DNA from: Poriferisodalis sp965262965
GTDB lineage: Bacteria > Actinomycetota > Acidimicrobiia > Acidimicrobiales > Poriferisodalaceae
NCBI RefSeq assembly: GCF_965262965.1
Contig: NZ_OZ253573.1
Coordinates: 2,418,001-2,482,000 of the forward strand
Length of the DNA stretch: 64,000 nt
Reading direction: 5' to 3'
Shown: piece by piece, positions 28,627-35,854 of the stretch
How positions within the stretch are numbered: position 1 is the stretch's first letter
Layout: every line of letters starts with the position of its first letter
Notes under the pieces: generated by a model
Told to the model about the DNA's origin: nothing
Seen by the model: the letters and a program-made list of their open reading frames with translations, nothing else
Database searches by the model: none
Made by a program: the position numbers and the translations under genes

Positions 28627-30033
28627 TCAACCTGTTGTTTCGACAATTCCCGCGCGCACCAGCTCCACAAGACGTTCGGCGAGCGCCTCAGCCTTTGCAG
28701 CGGTCGGCGCTTCGACCATGACGCGGATGACAGGTTCGGTGCCGCTCGGGCGCACGAGGACACGGGTGTCGGGGCCGGCTTGGGCGCCAACATCGTCGAT
28801 CTTGCGCTGTACCGCCGCGGGCAGGACGCGGGGTCCGCTCGTGAGCTCGACATTGCGGAGCACTTGCGGGGCTGTCTGCATGGCTGGGGCGGCCAGGTCG
28901 GCGCTCGAACGCACCAACGGGTCCGCGGCAGTCCGACGAACGACGAGGTCCGCGAGGTGGACCGCCGTGCGCAAGCCGTCACCGGTAGTGGCTTCGTGCC
29001 GGAACACGATGTGACCGGACTGCTCCCCGCCGAGGCTGAACCCGCCTGCGTCGAGCGCCTCAAGCACAGCCCGATCGCCGACGGCGGTGGTGGTGAGCCC
29101 GATCCCTGCGTCGAACATCGCTCGACGCAATCCCAGGTTCGACATAACGGTCACCACGAGGATGTCGTCTGCCAGTAGACCGCGATCGCGCAGGTCGACG
29201 GCAAACAGCGCCATCGCACGGTCGCCATCGATGAGCTCACCAACGCTGTCGACCGCGATGAGCCGATCACCGTCGCCATCGAATGCAAGCCCGAGGTCGG
29301 CTCCCGCCTCGAGCACCGCTGCCTGCAGCGCGGCTGGGTGCGTCGATCCGCATCCCTCGTTGATGTTGCGACCGTCGGGCTCGCAGAACAGCGCCGTCAC
29401 CTGCGCGCCCAACCGCTCCAGCAGCGGCGCAGCGTGAGGCGCCGCGGCGCCGTTCGCGCAGTCCACGACGAGATGGAGACCGTCGAGCGAGCGACCGCCA
29501 ATTGCGTTGCTCAACGACGCTTCATAGGAAGCGAGCACACCATTCGTCGCTGCGTCGGAATCACCCGCGGTGGTCGCTTGCTGATCCCGCCGGGCGACAT
29601 CGCTTTGAGCGGGCCGATCGCCGTGCGTGATGCCGATTCTGGCGAGGTGCTCGGCCACCGACGCCTGCGCACCGTCGTCGAGCTTGGTTCCGCCCCGGGC
29701 GAACAACTTGACGCCGTTGTCATGCCAGGGGTTGTGCGACGCCGAGACCATCGCTCCCGCGGCGTTGTGCAGCCCTGCTGCGAATGCAACGACCGGCGTC
29801 GGCACGACACCGAGATCGATGACCTCAGCACCGGCGGCACGCAAGCCCGCCGCCAGCGCCGCCGCCAGCGCTGGTCCCGACGTTCGCGTGTCGCGTCCGG
29901 TCACCCAGCGAGCGCCGCCAGTCGTGCGTGAGACGGTCTCGGCCGCAGCACGCCCCAGCGCATGGACGACGACTTCATCGAGTTCCGAGTACGCCGGTCC
30001 CCGGATGCCGTCGGTTCCGAAGCCGAGATTCAT
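28627..30033 (-). CDS. glmM: Phosphoglucosamine mutase
   Basis: Converts glucosamine-6-phosphate to glucosamine-1-phosphate on the way to UDP-GlcNAc (468 residues). The phosphoserine is in MVSASHNPWHDNGVK, the Mg loop is FDGDGDRLIAVD, the sugar-specificity loop is LGGEQSGHIVF, and the phosphate loop is RPSGTEPVIRVMVEA. The start MNLGFGTDGIRG is the ATG at 30033. Four further copies of this ATG and its upstream sequence lie just upstream in a 29-bp tandem array. It is functionally paired with the nearby glmS. Confidence 0.96.
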   Translation of the reverse strand: MNLGFGTDGIRGPAYSELDEVVVHALGRAAAETVSRTTGGARWVTGRDTRTSGPALAAALAAGLRAAGAEVIDLGVVPTPVVAFAAGLHNAAGAMVSASHNPWHDNGVKLFARGGTKLDDGAQASVAEHLARIGITHGDRPAQSDVARRDQQATTAGDSDAATNGVLASYEASLSNAIGGRSLDGLHLVVDCANGAAAPHAAPLLERLGAQVTALFCEPDGRNINEGCGSTHPAALQAAVLEAGADLGLAFDGDGDRLIAVDSVGELIDGDRAMALFAVDLRDRGLLADDILVVTVMSNLGLRRAMFDAGIGLTTTAVGDRAVLEALDAGGFSLGGEQSGHIVFRHEATTGDGLRTAVHLADLVVRRTAADPLVRSSADLAAPAMQTAPQVLRNVELTSGPRVLPAAVQRKIDDVGAQAGPDTRVLVRPSGTEPVIRVMVEAPTAAKAEALAERLVELVRAGIVETTG

Positions 30034-30173
30034 TGCGCTTCGTCCCCGAAGCCGAGATTCATTGCGCTTCGTCCCCGAAGCCGAGATTCATTGCGCTTCG
30101 TCCCCGAAGCCGAGATTCATTGCGCTTCGTCCCCGAAGCCGAGATTCATTGCGCTTCGTCCCCGAAGCCGAGC
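30018..30173. repeat. 29-bp tandem array duplicating the glmM start region
   Basis: About five near-perfect 29-bp copies fill the gap between glmM and rpsI. On the coding strand each copy holds a GGGGA ribosome-site-like stretch, an ATG, and the codons for MNLGF. ATGs occur at 30149, 30120, 30091, 30062 and 30033; only the last reads into glmM. Each of the four upstream ATGs encodes MNLGFGDEAQ and then TGA, and that TGA overlaps the next ATG as ATGA. The result is a chain of overlapping ten-residue ORFs leading to glmM. Confidence 0.93.
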
Positions 30174-30188
30174 CCCTCGACCCCCGGA

Positions 30189-30581
30189 CTAGCGCTTGGA
30201 GTACTGCGGAGCCTTGCGGGCCTTCTTGAGGCCGTACTTCTTGGATTCCTTCTTGCGGGAATCACGGTGCAGCATGCCCGCGGACTTCAGCGTGGGCCGC
30301 ATCTCGGCGTCGAGCACGATCAGCGAACGGGCAATGCCCAGACGCAGCGCTCCGGCCTGGCCGGCAACGCCGCCACCATCGAGGGTGGCATCGACGTCAT
30401 AGTTCTCGGTTGTCTCAGTGAGGCGCAGCGGCTCGGTGATCGTCATGCGGTGCACCGATGACGTGAAGTACTCGTCGAATTGGCGTCCGTTGACGGTGAT
30501 GCTGCCGCTGCCGGGCCGGAATCTCACCCGGGCGACGGCGCGCTTGCGGCGGCCGGTGGTCTGCGTCAGCGGTACGGGCAC
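30189..30581 (-). CDS. rpsI: 30S ribosomal protein S9
   Basis: Small-subunit protein (130 residues) whose basic C-terminal tail reaches the P-site tRNA. TTGRRKRAVARVRFRPGSG is the N-terminal signature, GGGVAGQAGALRLGIARSL the conserved core, and the tail ends KKARKAPQYSKR. It follows rplM by 36 bp, the universal rplM-rpsI pair. Confidence 0.97.
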   Translation of the reverse strand: MPVPLTQTTGRRKRAVARVRFRPGSGSITVNGRQFDEYFTSSVHRMTITEPLRLTETTENYDVDATLDGGGVAGQAGALRLGIARSLIVLDAEMRPTLKSAGMLHRDSRKKESKKYGLKKARKAPQYSKR

Positions 30582-30617
30582 GTGATCTCCGGTGGTTGAT
30601 CGTGAGGGTTGGCAGCC

Positions 30618-31067
30618 TCAGCGTGCCGCAGCAGCGTGTGGCAGCGGCAGGGACTGGGGTTGCTGGGCAGCGTGGGGATGGTCGGGTCCGGCATACACCT
30701 TCAGCTTGCGCAGCTGCGCGCGGCCCAGACGGTTGTGCGGGAGCATGCCGCGAATGGTCCGCCGGACGGCGTCGGCGGGACGGCGAGCCAGCAGATCGCT
30801 GTACTTCTCGCTGCGTAGGCCGCCTGGGTAGCCGGAGTGGCGGTGCACCATCTTGGCGTCCGCCTTGCCGCCGGTGAGCACGACCTTGTCGGCGTTCACC
30901 ACAACGACGTGGTCGCCGCAGTCGATGTAGGGAGCGAAGGTGGGCTTGTGCTTGCCGCGAAGGATCCTGGCGACTTCGGTGGCCATGCGACCGAGCACCA
31001 TGCCCTCGGCATCGACGACATACCAAGCGCGCTCGATCTCGGATGCTTTGGGGGCATAGGTGCGCAC
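30618..31067 (-). CDS. rplM: 50S ribosomal protein L13
   Basis: An early-assembling large-subunit protein (149 residues): WYVVDAEGMVLGRMATEVAR, then GDHVVVVNADKVVLTGGK, and RRTIRGMLPHNRLGRAQLRK. It is first of the rplM-rpsI-glmM block. The 130 bp upstream, before the amidohydrolase gene ends, should hold its promoter, but I cannot point to convincing hexamers. Confidence 0.96.
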   Translation of the reverse strand: MRTYAPKASEIERAWYVVDAEGMVLGRMATEVARILRGKHKPTFAPYIDCGDHVVVVNADKVVLTGGKADAKMVHRHSGYPGGLRSEKYSDLLARRPADAVRRTIRGMLPHNRLGRAQLRKLKVYAGPDHPHAAQQPQSLPLPHAAAAR

Positions 31068-31197
31068 GCTGGAACTCCGTTGCGGCTCGTCGTCACAATT
31101 GCGGTCTCAGCGCCCTGTTTGGACGCTGTGAAACGGACTTCGAGAGGCTACCCGGCCGCGAGAAGAACACCCCCGGCGCCAGTGGCGTCCACGGGGT

Positions 31198-32919
31198 TCA
31201 CGCCGTCGCGGTGACCGGCTCGGTGTCGCGGCCGGCGCGCAGCAGGGTGCCCGGACGGGCGTCGGTGAACTCGCCGCCGCTCACAGCCACCTCGCCACCG
31301 ATCAGCACCGTGTTGATGCCGTCAGCCTCTCCGTACAGGCGCCACGCACCGCCGGGCAGATCCTCGCGCACCTCGACGGCTTTCGGACCGACTGAATCCG
31401 GATCGAACACCACGACATCGGCGTGCCAGCCGTTCGCGATTTGACCGCGACCAGCGAGCCCGTAGAGCCGCGCCGGGACATCGGTCAGCTTGTGGACCGC
31501 GTCCTCAAGCTCCAGCATCTCCCGATCCCGAGCTGCGGCCAGCAGGTACGTCGAGTAGTTGAACGTCGCCAAGAAGTCGAGGTGCGCGCCCGCATCAGAA
31601 GCACCGATCACGCAACGGTCGTCGTTCCACAGTTCTTGGCGCAGCGCCCAGCTGTCGGGGTCATCGCCCGCCGCACGGGGATACAGGCCGGTCTTGAGGT
31701 CATCGGCCACGACCAGGTCGCAGAGCGCTTCCCACGGCGTGGTGCCCTGCTCGTCGGCGATCTCGCCGATGGTGCGACCTTCGAAATGCGCAAGCTCGGG
31801 CTTGGACACCTCACCGACCGTCAGACGCTCCCAGCGGGCCAGGCCCCGGAACGCACTCGGTTGCTGGGCGAGGTCGTTCAGCTCGGCCCGGCGCTGCGGA
31901 TCAGCCAGCAAGGCTGCCTTTTCGGATGGCGGCAACGCCATCGGCTCGGTCCAGCCGTGCAGCGTGTCGAGCAGGAAGCCACTCTCGAAGCACAGACGGC
32001 TGACAGCAGGCATCGGTGCGGTGAGCGCCACCACACGACCGCCTTGGCGGGCTGCGAAGTTGCCGGCTTCCAGCTTCTGTGAGATGACGTCGCGGCGCCG
32101 GCCATCGGCGAAGATCACATTCCAGTTGAGCGGTCGATCCGCCGCCACCGACATGTCGGTAAGCAGCTGGTAGACGTCGGTGTCGAAGCGCTCGACGGTC
32201 GGGATGAACTCGATTGCTACGGCTGGACTGTCGCGCAGCACCGAACACAGCTCGATCAGCTCCGCAGGATCGGCGTGACGAGACGGCACGCCCTCACCGT
32301 CAGCGTCGTTGTGTGTCTTCGCCCACGACGAGCTGAAGCCCAAGCCTCCGGCGGCGATGCTTTCGGCCAGCATCGCCTTCATGGCTGCGAGGTCGGTGGG
32401 CGTGGCTGCCTCGCCGACGGAGCGCTCCCCCATCACGACGCGCCGCAGTGCGCTGTGACCCACCAGGAAACCGGCGTTGGGCATCAACGTGCCGTCGATG
32501 GCGTCGAGGTACTCACCGAAGCTGCGCCAGTCCCAGGGGACGCCTTCTTGCAACGACGCGAGCGGCATGCCCTCCACTCGGGCGAGCATCCGCATCAGGT
32601 AGTCGCCGTGCTGGGGCTCCAGCGGTGCGATGGTGAAGCCGCAGTTGCCGCTGATGACCGTGGTCACGCCGTGCAGCGGCGAGGGCGACAGCGTCGTGTC
32701 CCAGAACACCTGAGCATCGAAGTGCGTGTGGATGTCGACGAAGCCGGGTGCAACGACCTGGCCCGACGCGTCGATCGTGCGCACTGCCCGACCCTCGTTG
32801 CGCACAGCGTCGTCGCCGATGGCCACGATTCGGCCATCTCGAATGCCGACATCCGCCTGCTGGCGCGGTGCGCCAGTGCCGTCCACGACCGTGCCGCCCG
32901 CAATCCGGATATCGAGCAT
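31198..32919 (-). CDS. N-acyl-D-amino-acid deacylase-like amidohydrolase
   Basis: A 573-residue metal-dependent amidohydrolase of the D-aminoacylase group. The N-terminal beta domain is IRIAGGTVVDGTGAPRQQAD. The metal motif is APGFVDIHTHFDAQVFWDTT. ISGNCGFTIAPL and GHSALRRVVMG are typical of D-aminoacylases, and the distal Asp is in IGASDAGAHLDFLATF. C-terminal NGWHADVVVFDPDSVGP rejoins the beta domain. The reaction is probably hydrolysis of N-acyl-D-amino acids or similar amides; the substrate is not certain. It sits downstream of the PIN/ATPase cassette in the same orientation and is not obviously part of it. Confidence 0.85.
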   Translation of the reverse strand: MLDIRIAGGTVVDGTGAPRQQADVGIRDGRIVAIGDDAVRNEGRAVRTIDASGQVVAPGFVDIHTHFDAQVFWDTTLSPSPLHGVTTVISGNCGFTIAPLEPQHGDYLMRMLARVEGMPLASLQEGVPWDWRSFGEYLDAIDGTLMPNAGFLVGHSALRRVVMGERSVGEAATPTDLAAMKAMLAESIAAGGLGFSSSWAKTHNDADGEGVPSRHADPAELIELCSVLRDSPAVAIEFIPTVERFDTDVYQLLTDMSVAADRPLNWNVIFADGRRRDVISQKLEAGNFAARQGGRVVALTAPMPAVSRLCFESGFLLDTLHGWTEPMALPPSEKAALLADPQRRAELNDLAQQPSAFRGLARWERLTVGEVSKPELAHFEGRTIGEIADEQGTTPWEALCDLVVADDLKTGLYPRAAGDDPDSWALRQELWNDDRCVIGASDAGAHLDFLATFNYSTYLLAAARDREMLELEDAVHKLTDVPARLYGLAGRGQIANGWHADVVVFDPDSVGPKAVEVREDLPGGAWRLYGEADGINTVLIGGEVAVSGGEFTDARPGTLLRAGRDTEPVTATA

Positions 32920-32973
32920 TTTGTCTCCTCTCGACCGTGGCCGTTTTCACGCTGGCGCCCCGGCCCTTCCACG

Positions 32974-32995
32974 GAAGTTACCGTGCCAGCCGTGA
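32974..32995. repeat. Left copy of 22-bp direct repeat flanking the PIN/ATPase cassette
   Basis: A perfect 22-bp sequence, GAAGTTACCG...CAGCCGTGA, identical to 35018-35039. It lies 15 bp beyond the stop codon of the PIN gene. The flanking bases differ on both sides, so exactly 22 bp are shared. Confidence 0.93.
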
Positions 32996-33009
32996 CGGGT
33001 GCTGAGGCA

Positions 33010-33495
33010 TCAACGGCAGAGATCAGTCCTTGCGAGCAACCTCTTGCGTGCTGGCGAGAAGTCATCCGTGACGCGTGTGGAATAGATCTTTCCTCGCGGT
33101 GCATCGATGAGTTGGTTGTTCCCGAAGTCTCTCGTGAGCCTCTGGTCGTTCGTATAGAGCAAGCGAGCACCTGACAACTGCGCCAACGCAACGATGTGGT
33201 GGTCATCGGACGTACAACCGTCATCGACATTCGGCGGCCGTGCCTTCAGCTCTCCGGTGCGGGCATCGACGTCGTCATTGTCGTACAAGGTCAACTTGCC
33301 GCTGCGACGCAACTCCGCAAACCAATTCATCATCCGCTGCCCACTGCCGGTAAATTCCCCCATGAGCTTTGAGCCGCCGCCAACGAGCGGAATCCGGCCG
33401 GCATCGACGGCCTTTCGGAAGCCTCGTCCAGCATCGTTGCCCTTGGGGTCCCACAACTCATTGCCGACATTCGCCGCGTCGATGATCGCGCACAC
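33010..33495 (-). CDS. PIN-domain nuclease, putative effector of a two-gene cassette
   Basis: A 161-residue protein with a PIN (VapC-like) fold. The first acidic residue is in MCAIIDAANVG, a Glu in KLMGEFTGSG, and the paired acids in DDGCTSDDHHIVALAQLSG, followed by ARLLYTNDQRLTRDF. This is the usual D...E...D...D nuclease layout. It starts at GTG three bases after the ATPase stop codon, so the two are one transcript. PIN domains are established RNases. Here the ATPase partner suggests an ATPase-controlled nuclease, as in abortive-infection systems. It is too long and in the wrong context for a simple VapBC toxin. Confidence 0.75.
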   Translation of the reverse strand: MCAIIDAANVGNELWDPKGNDAGRGFRKAVDAGRIPLVGGGSKLMGEFTGSGQRMMNWFAELRRSGKLTLYDNDDVDARTGELKARPPNVDDGCTSDDHHIVALAQLSGARLLYTNDQRLTRDFGNNQLIDAPRGKIYSTRVTDDFSPARKRLLARTDLCR

Positions 33496-33498
33496 CGC

Positions 33499-34929
33499 TC
33501 AGTAACTCACCGAACGTTGGAGTTCCTCCAAGAAAAACTGCCGATAGTCAGGCGGCGCGCCCTCGATGTTGCCGAGCCGATCGACCGAGATGGAGTGCAG
33601 GCGGACATCGAGGCCGAGTCGTTCGAAGTAGACGATCGACACATCGGCGGGTTTCAGGTCGTGTTGCTCGTCGGCCACCGCCATCCGCACCCGGTCGATG
33701 ATGAAGTCGCTGTGCGTCTCTACGATCAATTGTTTGCGCTTGCGCGGTGGCGTCGTGACCAGATGACAGAAAAGGCTCCCCAGCGCAGCCTGAGCACTCG
33801 GATGGAGGTGAACTTCCGGCTGTTGTAACAGCAATGTTCGCGGACCCTTGTCCCTCAACATCTCAGTCACTACTGGCAGCACCTGACTGATGCCATAACC
33901 CACGTCGACGAGGTTCCTGAACGGACCCTTCACGCCCTTGCCAAACTTGCGAACTTGCACCTGAAACGGATCGACATCGGTCTTGCCCCGACGACGAACC
34001 CGAAGTTCATCGAACAGCCCGGCGTCTCGACCAAAAGCTTCGAGGCGTTCCTGAAGCGCGTCCCACGACGAAGCGTCGCGCAGCGCCAACTGGGCCAGAT
34101 ACGTCGGCACATAGTCGCCGACGGGATCCACCGAAACTCGTACTGGGTCGTACGTCCGCTTTGGTTGAGAACGCACAGGAGCGCTCGCGAAGGGCCGATC
34201 GCTCCGGACGTCACGCCGGCCGCCGAATCGGTGCACGGAGAGCAGCAAGGCTTTGTCGAGCTCCTCCACGTCCTGGATCGTGAGGTCGGGAGCGCCCTTG
34301 AGTGGTCGTGCGGCCGCGAGGTCGGGCTCTTCCTCGCGAAATGCGAACCTGAGTCGGAACAGGAGACTCCTGATTGGTGGAAGGGCCTCCAGCGCAGCCG
34401 TTCCTGTCGAAGTCGGTTTCGCCGATTGTGCGTGACACCTCCACCGCCCACGCGGAGTGCCGAACTCGAAGTTGTCCAACTCGTCTTCTCGAAGGTGTTG
34501 GACGAGCCAGTAACCGCCTCGTTCGAGGCGTCTGCTGACAGGTGCGGGAGCTGACCATTGTTCTTCGAAGGTCACCTTGACGCCCAATAGCTCAGGCTCG
34601 CGGTCGTTTCTCGAGTCCGTCCGAGCGTTGTCTTCGAAACCGGCCTCGAATGCTTGGGCTCGGCCGCCACCAGCACCGCGATGGTGCGCAATCTCCTCGA
34701 AACTGCCGAGGTCGTATGGTTCTTGCTTGAAGTCGGGGGCCCGATCGCTGTATGCGATGTCCCACAGCGCGCGAACCATGGCCATCAGAGACGTCTTGCC
34801 GCTGCTGTTCTCCCCCACGAGCAACGTCAGCGGAGCCAAGCGGGCTGTCTGAGGTACATCACCGAAGCAGCGGTAATTGCGGAGTGTGATCGATCTCATC
34901 GCCTTCTCATCACTCTCGATGACCGACAC
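33499..34929 (-). CDS. OLD/ABC-like AAA ATPase of the PIN cassette
   Basis: A 476-residue ATPase of the AAA_21 / DUF3696-like group. The N-terminus is ITLRNYRCFGD and Walker A is LLVGENSSGKTSLM (near residue 40). There is a long insert, then the signature region VDVGYGISQVLPVVTEML, Walker B LLLQQPEVHLHPSAQAALG, and the switch His in LIVETHSDFIIDRVR. It lacks a TOPRIM nuclease domain; the nuclease is the separate PIN protein downstream. Such ATPases drive effectors in Gabija, Septu and PARIS defence systems (established for those). By eye its base composition is lower in GC than its neighbours. The start may be GTG 34929 or ATG 34899. Confidence 0.85.
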   Translation of the reverse strand: MSVIESDEKAMRSITLRNYRCFGDVPQTARLAPLTLLVGENSSGKTSLMAMVRALWDIAYSDRAPDFKQEPYDLGSFEEIAHHRGAGGGRAQAFEAGFEDNARTDSRNDREPELLGVKVTFEEQWSAPAPVSRRLERGGYWLVQHLREDELDNFEFGTPRGRWRCHAQSAKPTSTGTAALEALPPIRSLLFRLRFAFREEEPDLAAARPLKGAPDLTIQDVEELDKALLLSVHRFGGRRDVRSDRPFASAPVRSQPKRTYDPVRVSVDPVGDYVPTYLAQLALRDASSWDALQERLEAFGRDAGLFDELRVRRRGKTDVDPFQVQVRKFGKGVKGPFRNLVDVGYGISQVLPVVTEMLRDKGPRTLLLQQPEVHLHPSAQAALGSLFCHLVTTPPRKRKQLIVETHSDFIIDRVRMAVADEQHDLKPADVSIVYFERLGLDVRLHSISVDRLGNIEGAPPDYRQFFLEELQRSVSY

Positions 34930-35017
34930 TCGGTGGCTCGTTGTCGATCACCCTAGGACCGCACAGTCCGCCACCCAGCATCCATTTCGGCCTGCAGACT
35001 GCTCGAAGCTCACAAAC

Positions 35018-35039
35018 GAAGTTACCGTGCCAGCCGTGA
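35018..35039. repeat. Right copy of 22-bp direct repeat; contains the truA start codon
   Basis: Identical to 32974-32995. This copy ends with the GTGA that starts truA, so truA keeps an intact initiation region. The left copy carries the same GTGA, leading into a meaningless frame. The cassette appears inserted at the truA 5' end. Confidence 0.93.
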
Positions 35040-35824
35040 GCGAGCAGCGGCCAGCGCTTCGTAGCCACGAGCGCGTGATCCGCCTGGACCTTGCCTACCG
35101 GGGCACCAGCTTTCGGGGCTTTGCCGAGAATGCCGGCGTGCGCACTGTGGCAGGCGAGCTCACGAGAGCACTCGATCTCGTGCTGGGACAGTCCGGGGCC
35201 CTGACGGTCGCTGGACGCACCGACGCCGGTGTGCACGCCGTCGGCCAGGTCGTGTCCTTCCGCACCGCCAGCCCCCGGATCGAATCCGGCGTCGACCGGT
35301 TGGGGGTCTCGCTGAACCGGCTCCTGGGGCCGGACATCGTGGTCACGTCTGCCTCCGTGGTCCCCGACGCATTTGATGCCCGGCGCAGTGCCTCAGCGCG
35401 GGCATACGAATACCGCATCCGCAACGCCGCGTTTGCCGATCCGCGTTTCGCGGACCTCGAGTGGCACATCGCGGCGCCGCTCGATGTGGAAGCGATGAAC
35501 GCGGCTGCGGCACACTTCGTCGGCGAGCACGACTTCAGCTCGTTCTGTCGACGTCCCAAAGGGCGCCCCGATGCGTCGCTCGTACGCACGGTCTCTGCTG
35601 CGCAGTGGCATGGCGACGGGGAGCTGCGTCGATTCGAGATCGAGGCCAATGCGTTCTGCCACCAGATGGTCCGCGCCCTGGTGGGCCAGTGCGTGGCAGT
35701 GGGAAGGGGCGACCGGTTCGCGCACGACGTCCCCGGCGTGCTCGCGGCTGCGTCGCGCGACGCAGCCGCGCCGATCGCGCCGCCGCACGGGCTCACACTC
35801 GTTGCAGTCCGCTACCCCGGCTGA
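35036..35824 (+). CDS. truA: tRNA pseudouridine(38-40) synthase
   Basis: Isomerises uridines 38-40 in the anticodon arm (262 residues). The catalytic Asp is in VAGRTDAGVHAVGQV. LDLAYRGTSFRGFAENAG opens the domain, and ALRSH plus ANAFCHQMVRALVGQCVAV is the C-terminal signature. The GTG at 35036 is the start; the longer frame to 34877 runs through the inserted cassette. In many actinobacteria truA follows rplQ; here it lies on the opposite strand, between rplQ and rplM in the overall order. Confidence 0.94.
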   Translation: MSEQRPALRSHERVIRLDLAYRGTSFRGFAENAGVRTVAGELTRALDLVLGQSGALTVAGRTDAGVHAVGQVVSFRTASPRIESGVDRLGVSLNRLLGPDIVVTSASVVPDAFDARRSASARAYEYRIRNAAFADPRFADLEWHIAAPLDVEAMNAAAAHFVGEHDFSSFCRRPKGRPDASLVRTVSAAQWHGDGELRRFEIEANAFCHQMVRALVGQCVAVGRGDRFAHDVPGVLAAASRDAAAPIAPPHGLTLVAVRYPG

Positions 35825-35825
35825 C

Positions 35826-35841
35826 GCCGGCAGCCGCCGGC
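35826..35841. terminator. Hairpin between convergent truA and M16 peptidase genes
   Basis: GCCGGC, four bases, GCCGGC forms a six-pair stem right after the truA stop codon, in the 30-bp gap before the M16 peptidase stop. Likely a shared terminator. Confidence 0.45.
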
Positions 35842-35854
35842 ACCTGTCGTCGGC

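Noticed and set aside
30018..30173. CRISPR-like array: 29-bp repeats, five copies
   Set aside because: The repeats are directly adjacent with no unique spacers, contain the glmM start codon, and no cas gene is present. It is a tandem duplication.
32275..33174. Plus-strand frame of 299 codons antisense to the amidohydrolase and running into the cassette
   Set aside because: Most of it is the reverse of a certain enzyme gene; the part past the 22-bp repeat merely happens to stay open.
33010..33495. VapC toxin of an ordinary VapBC module
   Set aside because: No VapB-like antitoxin is adjacent; the gene is 3 bp downstream of a large ATPase and both lie within the same direct repeats.
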